Assembly: GCA_028023455.1 (NCBI GenBank)
Contig: JAQFVV010000972.1
Coordinates: 62,001-126,000, forward strand
Length of the DNA stretch: 64,000 nucleotides
Source: Epiperipatus broadwayi
Lineage: Eukaryota; Onychophora; Udeonychophora; Euonychophora; Peripatidae
Direction of reading: 5' to 3'
The translations under genes and the position numbers were made by a program. This document shows, one piece after another, positions 56,960-64,000 of this stretch. Within the stretch, counting starts at the first letter, position 1; every line of letters begins with the position of its first letter. Below the pieces are notes generated by a model that made no database searches, was not told where the DNA came from, and saw nothing but the letters and a program-made list of their open reading frames with translations.

Positions 56960-57802
56960 TTAGACTTTTCAATATTAATCTTCATTCCATATGCCATGCA
57001 TCCTTCTTCCAATTTATTCAACATATTCTGAAGACCCATTTCTTCCTCAGCGATAAGAGCCATATCATCTGCAAATCTTAAAAAAATTACTACTCTCCTT
57101 CCAACATTTGCTCCTCCACAGTCCAAATAATTATTTAGCATGTCTTATAACTAAACATTAAAGAAAACAGATGACATACTATACCCTAGCCTAACTCCAC
57201 TTTCGATATTCACTAAGTCAGTCACATTACTTCCAAATCTAACTCTTATCCTTTGACCATTATGCATAGTCCAATCATAATTCTTTCCAAAATATTCCTT
57301 TATCTCTTAAGATGGGCATCAGTTTATTCCAGACTACTTTATCAAATGCCTTTTCTAAATCCACAAAACATATACCAATTCTTTTAGCTTTTTCAACATA
57401 TCTTTTCCATAATTGTACTAACAATACCAATAGTATCTCATGTGCTTTTCCTTTCCAAAAAACATACTGTTCTTCATCAATGTAATAATCTACCTTCCCA
57501 TAAATCCTTTGAGTTAAAATCCTCAATAAAACTTTAGAAGCATGAGACCACAAACTTATTGTTTTATACTCTTCATATTTAGCAGCTTTCTTCTTTTTAG
57601 CAATTGGAATCATTATAGTTCTTAAAAAATCTTCAGGCCAAACTCCACTATTATATATCAAATTGCAAAGTCCAACTATTTCCTTCATAGTAAATTCTCC
57701 CAATACTCTCAAAAATTCTATAGGTATTGTATCAAATCCAACAGCCTTACTATTCTTCATTTGTGTGATTGCCTTTTTTACTTCCTCTGGCAATATGTCC
57801 AT
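56950..57802 (-). pseudogene. LINE reverse transcriptase
   Basis: The 175-codon frame 57802-57275 holds VKKAITQMKNSKAVGFDTIP (fingers), MKEIVGLCNLIYNSGVWPED, and ICFVDLEKAFDKVVWNKLM with the first catalytic aspartate. After about 130 bases in another frame, 57141-56950 gives FLRFADDMALIAEEE, the FADD catalytic pair. All catalytic residues therefore remain, but a frame break divides them. Confidence 0.9.
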
Positions 57803-57899
57803 ACCTTTATCATCTACTTCAACATCTTCATTTTCAAGTTCACAATTAATTAATTTATTTCCTCTACTAAATAGACACTGAAGATATTCTTTCTATTTT

Positions 57900-58744
57900 C
57901 TTAATATATCATTGCTATCAGTTAATCCCCTTCCTTTCTTATCTGCAATCTCACTTGCTACCCATGTCTTTTTCTCCCAAGTGATACTTCATATTCTATT
58001 AAATATCAGATCATATATTTTCACCTGTTGAAGATTTTCTATCTCTTTATATTCTTCCTCCAACCATATTTCTTTTGCTAAATCTGTTTCTCTTCTTAGT
58101 TCATTATTAAATTTCCCATATGACCTTTCTCAGTATTTACATTCTTCCATAGTCTCCGCATTTCCATCTTTTCCAATACTTTCAGTTATCGAAGGTCGTT
58201 TAGCTTTCCTTGCATGAATAGTACCGATTTCATTTTTTGCTCTTTTCAAAAATTCTTTTTTAATTCTATTCCAACACATGTCAGGGCCATTAATATATTT
58301 CTCATCCTAAATAATCCTTTTAAATTCATTTTCACATACTAAGCCAAATTTTCCTTTTCCCATTTGTCTCAATTTATCCAAGTCCCATCTTGCATATCTT
58401 TCTCCTCCTTTTAATTCTTTTTAAACTCAAATTTAATTTAACCATAAAGAAATTATGGTCTGAATCTGTATCAGCACCAGGCAAAATATTTGAATCCTTA
58501 ATAGCATTCTTATATATATTCTGAATCAATATATAATCAATTTGATAACGTTCCCTGTGATCTTGAGCTTTTCATGTCTACAATCTTCAAACCCAATCTC
58601 TTTACAAAATTGTACAAGTCGACTATCTCTATTATTTATTTTGCCAATACACATAGAAGACGTCATTAAATTCCCTTTTTTACCTTTCTCAACAACATAT
58701 CCAACTATATATGAACCAAAAGATAGTGAAAGGATATTAGCCAA
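57900..58744 (-). pseudogene. LINE endonuclease remnant
   Basis: The frame at 58744-58526 carries KINNRDSRLVQFCKEIGFED, the conserved 'G--N-RG--L--FC----L' block near the end of LINE endonucleases. The GDFN block expected just upstream is changed (SFGSYIVG). The stretch to 57900 is low-complexity linker with many stops. Confidence 0.65.
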
Positions 58745-58790
58745 AAGTAGTGAAATTATATTGTTTTCGTTTTCTTTGTATTATTTCTTT

Positions 58791-59243
58791 TTTTAAAAAA
58801 AAAGGTTTATTAGATACAATAGAAAACTTTACATGAAAATACATAAATACATTAACAAACAAATTTGATTATCGATAGAGTATAAATTATACGACAGCAA
58901 AATTAGCTCAAAGAACAAACACACGTATATATGTATACATGTATAACACCAGCAGCAGCATCCATTTGAAGAGATTCTTTGTATTATTTAAAGACATTTT
59001 AAAGTGTAAGATAAAGGCCGAATGATTTGTTAGAAAATAATTAATGCCCTTTCAAGTATTTAAAATATAATTCTTACCATTTGTTTAAAACGGTACAGTC
59101 AAGACTTGTTGTCCTATGTATTTTATAGTTTGTTTGTTTTTTATTAATTAAAAATACCACAATTAGTCAGGTTATTCCTACGATTTCATAAAATTAAAAA
59201 AACAAGAGGGCAGCACCGATGAAAAAACTACAGACTTAGAACA
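58791..59243. other. AT-rich spacer with R2-like phrase
   Basis: acaagagggcagcaccgatg (about 59202) resembles R2 at 44907, suggesting a diverged R2 piece interrupted by the LINE that follows. No gene was recognised. Confidence 0.4.
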
Positions 59244-60405
59244 TTTTTTTAAAAAGATTTATTAGACAACTGAAACAGAGACGTACATTGAAAATACAAA
59301 AGGGAAAAAAGATGAATATAATATAGGAACATACATATAATAAAACTGTAAAAATCTGAACATTCAAAAGGTAGTCTTGATGATAGTTTTAAAATAAATT
59401 ATGAAAATTTTAATTCAACTTGAAAAGCAGTAACACTCAATAAAATAAAATTGATCAAAAGGACATATTTAAAATGCGACAGAGAAGAATCTCTACGTTT
59501 GGCTCGTCAAAGAAGAAGGAAAAATATCTGTAGAGTAGATCTTGAATTATCAACAATAAGCTTACATCTAATCAATCATAAAGAGAATGTAAGGAAAATA
59601 GACAGTCTTATAGAAGCAAAATTCCAAGTTTAATAGTGTTACGTACTGAGAAGGCATCTCTAAAATCAAGCACGACATTGTCAATAACAAAATCTGTAAT
59701 CGATTTAAGAGCTGGGTAGATGTAAAGTAATAGAGGATTCATTTCTTCAGCAGAAGAACAAAGTTGATATACTATGAAAGATATTAAAATAATATTATGT
59801 ATCAGTAAAGTTCTCATCAAGAAGAACAATTTGGTCTACAGAATTAAAAGCAGAAGCTAACGAGAAGATCGAGAAACAAGCCTTTTAGATCTTTTTTTTC
59901 TTATTTTGCTTTTGACATCTATTTAATTGAGATAAATTTGAAGATGAATTGTTATCCAACTCAGAAAGTGAATTGGTCATCTGGTTGAGATTCAGAAGAA
60001 TCATGCGTTTTTCTCTTGTTGTTTGGAAGGGGTCTTGTATTATTGTCTGAATTTGAGTTAAACAATCAGAGGTTTGTGCTACATTATTTATAATGACTGA
60101 GTGTGAAATTTCAAGATTATGAGATCCATTAGAAAAATCATCAGGCTGCAAAGAAGTAGAATGCAAAATAAAGTGTTGAACGTCAGAATCAGATAAAGTT
60201 TGTGTGAAGAAACAAATGATTTAAGTGAATGATCCTGCAAATTATAGGAAGCACTCTGTAGAGAAAGAGCTGAGTGATCGGAGAATATTTGAGGAGCAAT
60301 AACAACATTTTTGAGCGTTTTTATTCTAATAATATTCGCTTTGAAAGTATGTCGTGGTCTGCGATGAAATTGTTTTTAGAGAAATGGAGGGAACTATGTT
60401 TTTTG
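59244..60405 (-). pseudogene. LINE remnant with reverse transcriptase fragment
   Basis: On the minus strand, 59815-59880 reads FSLASAFNSVDQIVLLDE, a decayed 'DLSAAFDTVDH-ILL--L' reverse transcriptase block, with another frame below it (59829-59608). A minus-strand frame of 93 codons upstream (60166-59885) has no assigned function. The low-coordinate edge starts with A-rich and TTTATT sequence, consistent with a polyadenylated 3' end of a minus-strand LINE. Confidence 0.45.
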
Positions 60406-60409
60406 GCAA

Positions 60410-60582
60410 AAGCAAGAAAAATTATTCGGTACCGAATACATGAAAAATAGGAAATGAAATGTAAAAGAATAAAACGTATTATCTACTCTGTATTTATATA
60501 TAATGAAAGTAGAAATAAAAACTATAATATCGAATGTATATATAATAGTAGTTTTAAAATGTTTAATTTTCATTCAAATAGT
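60410..60582 (-). repeat. Diverged R2-like fragment
   Basis: Resembles 45060-45250 and 46985-47200 (aataaaaactataatatcga, gttttaaaatgtttaatttt). It ends where the hAT element begins. Confidence 0.45.
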
Positions 60583-62910
60583 ATAGCATTTCTCAAACTA
60601 TGGGGTGCATGACCTTATGGGGGGGGGTGCCATAGGTCAGCACAGGGGGAATCAAATAAATGAACAAGGCATCAGATATATATTTTTATAAATTTAAAAT
60701 ATAATCAGAATAAAAGTATTAAAATAAAATATTTCTAGGGCAAGATTTGATGGCTAAATATATGCCTTCTTTGAAGTACACAGTCTGTCTGGGTTTTTTT
60801 TATATTCGAAATAATCATACTGAATTCCTTTTTTATTTGAAGTTTGTTTCTATATTTAGATTTTAAAACAGCTATAGCAAAAAAAGTAATTCCACAAGTG
60901 TATGAAGTGGGAAAATGTAACAGTACCCATAGCACTTTTGCTTTAATAAGAGAATAATTACAAGACAGTTCAGTCCAGAAATTTGTTAAAGCTTTGAATA
61001 ACAAAACTTGATTATTATGACCCACTTAAAGAGAGATCTATCAGTTATTCTTATTTTTGCAGTGATAGGCTGGCAGGTGTACTCTCAAATGAATTTATTA
61101 CCCAATTTGAGTTGTACAGTTTAATTTCTTTTGGGGAAAAGTATTTGTGGAAATTATTGCTCACAATCTCTAAACCAGAGGTCCCCAACCTACCATTTTA
61201 TGGGTGCCCACCGCTATCTGAATGCGATAAAAAATTATTTATCTGATACAAATAAATTTAATTTTTAAAATTTCTTATAAATTATTGTATTATATTTTAA
61301 TCAAATTGTAGGGCATACTATACTTTTACAGCATAAAAATATAAATGTTAATTATATGTTAAAATTTTATTTTTGAAATAAATATTTTTTTGTACATTAT
61401 GTGTATTATTAACAATATCCAACTATAAATTTACACTGAAAAATAAATGGTGCCTGCCATCTGGTTAAAAAAAATAAATGGTGCCCGCCACCTGGCCGGT
61501 ATTATAGAATGTGCTCTTAAGTGCAAAAAGGTTGAAGACCCCTGCTCTAAACGGTCCTCCATTGTTTTTAACAAGTCTTTTTTATGATTATTTTCTGATG
61601 ATAATGTCTGGATAAATTCACACATCAAGGAAAACATCTTTAAACAGTTTCATATTATTTTGTTATTTCATAACTGTATTTTTTTTTTTTTTTACAAAAA
61701 ACATTGTCCCTTTTATTTGAATCAAATATATTTGTATTATTTCTCTGAAGTTGAAGATTAAATGAATTAGATTTTTCAAATATGGCTACTAGGTAGGAGA
61801 GCATTAAAAAATAACGTAAAATTCTTCCACATGCTTATGTCCCTCTTTGCTTAAGAATATTTTAGTTTATTTCTCAATCCATAGATGCACTTAAACCCCT
61901 TACCACCTGATACCCATCTGGATAAAGATTGAAACAACAATGATTTATGTTCAGCTCCCATGTCTTCACAAAGAAAAGAAAAAATCCTTGATTTTAGAGA
62001 TCTGTTTTTCATATAATTAACTATATCAATAACTATTGTTAAAACAATATTTGCAGGGTGTCCTGACTACTCCTGGTGATTCCATTTTCACCAGTGCTTG
62101 TAAACTGTTATATGTTCCAGACATGGCTTGAACTCCATCGGTGCAAATCCTCCCACACAATATTTCCACAGCAAGTTTCCGCTAACAATAGCATCATCTG
62201 TAATTTTGAATAATTCAATATAAGTTGCTCTTTCTTCTATAGGTTTGCACAATGGGGTCTTTAATGATTTTAGCACTCTGACAGATTCTGATATAAAAAA
62301 TCAAATGTGAATCATTATCGATGTCTGTTGCTTCATAAAGTTGTATGGCAAATAATTTTCCAACTAATCCAGATTCAAATGGTTGCTGAATATCGACAGA
62401 TATATTGATAATTCTTCACCAAATTATATCATTTGACAGAGGAATATTCTTAAGTTGTTTAGCACATATTTCACCAAACATTGTTTCTGAAATGTCCAGA
62501 GGAGTTGATAAAATAATTTGCTCTGCAATAATACATGGCTTTATACATTTGGCTATGTTATAAGCCACTTTGTACGATGCCTATAAAGCTCTTTCATTTA
62601 CTGCGAGAACTTTGTGGAAATTTAACCTCTATTTTTGAATGATCATAGAGCGTATTGATATATATTTTGTGCAGGATTTCTAAGTCTGTCTTCAATTTAT
62701 TCAGTCTCATGCTATCTGCAGCCAAGATTTTGACACAAATAATGCATTGATGTTTTTCTTTACCACTTATTTCGGTGCCTACAATCTTGAAGTTTATATT
62801 ATTTTCATGTTTTTATTTAATATTATTAGTATGGTACTAAGCATTCTTGATGAAGTCGAAGGTTCTTCATCTCTAAATGGACATTTGCTTCCAATTAAAA
62901 ATCTATCCAT
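60583..62910 (-). pseudogene. hAT transposase pseudogene (ZBED5-like)
   Basis: A minus-strand transposase of roughly 600 codons, the usual length for this family. From its start near 62910: MDRFLIGSKCPF; a BED zinc finger (CIICVKIL...NKLKTDLEILH, about 62690-62760); RIAKS-like and IPLSND blocks (62600-62420); the catalytic-region phrase ICTDGVQAMSGT (about 62120-62160), out of frame with the preceding NLLWKYCVG; and the C-terminal hAT dimerisation region (VLWVLLHFPTSYTCGITFFA and KSKYRNKL, 60960-60800). It is broken by many frameshifts and a MITE at 61176-61544. At 60584 agcatttctcaaactatggg resembles a hAT terminal repeat. The other terminus was not found. Confidence 0.85.
61176..61544. mobile_element. 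hAT-type MITE with perfect 8-bp target duplication
   Basis: The ends CAGAGGTCCCCAACCT and (complement) CAGGGGTCTTCAACCT are inverted repeats of the hAT kind. The octamer CTCTAAAC flanks it exactly (61168-61175 and 61545-61552). It is 369 bp long, non-coding, and has a short internal direct repeat (aaataaatggtgcc twice, near 61441 and 61472). It disrupts the hAT transposase pseudogene. Confidence 0.95.
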
Positions 62911-64000
62911 ATTTACAAGAGTATGTAAATATACAATTTTTCTCATTGTAACAACTCCAAGTGACAAAGTCTTTTATGTATCACAGTCAAAATGAAACAA
63001 TTAATAATTCTTTAGCAGAAGCACTGCTTTGATTAATCATGTATTTTCAATCTTGAAAACTTGAGACTCATCGGTATCTGCAACAAACATTCAGGTAAAC
63101 GTTAAAGGATATAATACGTGACTAGACTATCTTGACAAATCGAATTTAAATTGCTCCCCATGGATTGGGTTAAAATCATTTATCTTTGAATCTTTTATTA
63201 TGCAGGAGACTCAGAATTATTTAGAGTAAACAGGAGCAAGCAAAATATGAAAGTTTAAAAACTGCTGACATGGTAGATTTTGATGGAAAAAAGTTTCAAA
63301 ATAACAATATAGTGTTGTAAACACAACTAATCTGCTATTATTAAATTTTGGGCTACACGTGAATTAATTATCACAAACAATTTATATAATGTTATTATAA
63401 AGAACATTGATGCTGAGAAAAGTGATAGTAAATAGATTACATTATAGTTAGCATTCAGAATGTAAAACATTTTATATTATGCTAGAATTTATAATTGGTA
63501 AATTATTTACAGAACATAGATTGTATGTTCCAAGATTAATAGTAAAATTGAATTAAAAATATGTTTAATATCAATCATATTTGTATGTTTTTTATTGTTT
63601 ACATTTTTTATGATATTATTTATATTATGTATTTTAATTTATTTTGTTCATTATATCATAGCTCTGAGGAAGACTACCGAACAGTTGAAACATAAGATTG
63701 CATATTCATATGTGTACAATAAAAGGTTTTTTCAAAAAAGTGTTTAAAGTACTGTGGATAAATTGCATTTATATAAGTATTACAGCAAATTAAAAATAGT
63801 GATGAATTTGATAATATGTCTGAAGAAAGTGGTTGTTCATTGTTTAGAATTATCTAGTGCTCCATGTCAATTTTTAACAGGTATTAATCACTAAAAGTGT
63901 ACACAGATTTTTCAGCATTGCCATGTTACTGACACAAGAAATTTTTGTAAGGAATGTGTTCTGGATCCAAATTAATTTACTCTTGAATTTCCTTAAACGA
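62911..64000. other. No recognisable gene
   Basis: AT-rich DNA. A short motif near 63664 (ctgaggaagactaccgaaca then gttgaaac) resembles phrases found in other elements but is not a complete hammerhead. The 5' terminal repeat of the hAT element should lie here and was not recognised. Confidence 0.5.

Larger units (their letters stand above)
56366..58790 (-). mobile_element. LINE with endonuclease and reverse transcriptase (non-RTE copy)
   Basis: Minus-strand element with, from high to low coordinates, part of an endonuclease (58744-58526), a reverse transcriptase (57802-56950) and a C-terminal domain (56959-56600). Its blocks differ from the RTE copies at 19, 41 and 51 kb, so it is a different LINE lineage. 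Its clade cannot be fixed without alignment. Several stops and frameshifts are present. Confidence 0.8.

Noticed and set aside
63661-63700. CTGAGGA ... GAAAC phrase, possible further hammerhead
   Set aside because: The bases after GAAA (catAAG) give no stem III and no NUH triplet followed by a strand complementary to the region before the core. Only the core phrase matches.

Overview
This window looks like animal (metazoan) nuclear DNA, most likely invertebrate. It is very AT-rich, and I found no intact host gene in it. Nearly everything recognisable is a transposable element, usually broken and often nested: three Ty3/Gypsy-type LTR elements, three RTE-like LINE copies, at least four other LINE remnants, a hAT/ZBED5-type transposase pseudogene, TIR elements, a tRNA-derived SINE, a tRNA-Lys half inserted as a retropseudogene, and several unnamed dispersed repeats (here called R1, R2 and R3). 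No species can be assigned from the sequence alone.

Layout. 1-5 kb: no recognisable gene, plus one R1 repeat that carries a SINE. 5.1-13.2 kb: a decayed minus-strand Gypsy element whose upstream LTR was split by a younger plus-strand Gypsy element (9175-12542) and then by a foldback element. 13.2-16.7 kb: R2 and a second R1 copy. 17.3-24.6 kb: a third Gypsy element cut off by a minus-strand RTE LINE, itself split by a 972-bp foldback element and a 2.5-kb insert. 24.7-27.0 kb: a clean 369-bp tandem array. 27-31.8 kb: no gene, some hairpin repeats. 31.8-34.8 kb: R3 split by a 1.5-kb TIR element. 34.9-38.7 kb: a minus-strand two-ORF LINE. 39.8-46.3 kb: inverted copies of R3, RTE, R2 and the Gypsy LTR. 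46.4-64 kb: tandem duplications, SINEs, the tRNA half, LINE remnants and the hAT pseudogene.

The most interesting signal is the array at 24667-27026. Each of seven repeats contains a hammerhead-ribozyme-like motif: core CTGATGA, short stem II, GAAA, palindromic stem III, GTC cleavage triplet, and a stem I that closes across it. The same fold, with different but compensating stem sequences, is present in the two foldback elements at 12.8 and 20.6 kb. Those elements also share a second sequence module with the array at similar spacing. The whole resembles the hammerhead-bearing 'retrozyme' class of small non-autonomous retroelements.

A second theme is that the window holds its own controls. 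For several insertions an uninterrupted copy of the target repeat lies elsewhere in the window, so target-site duplications and insertion order can be read directly.
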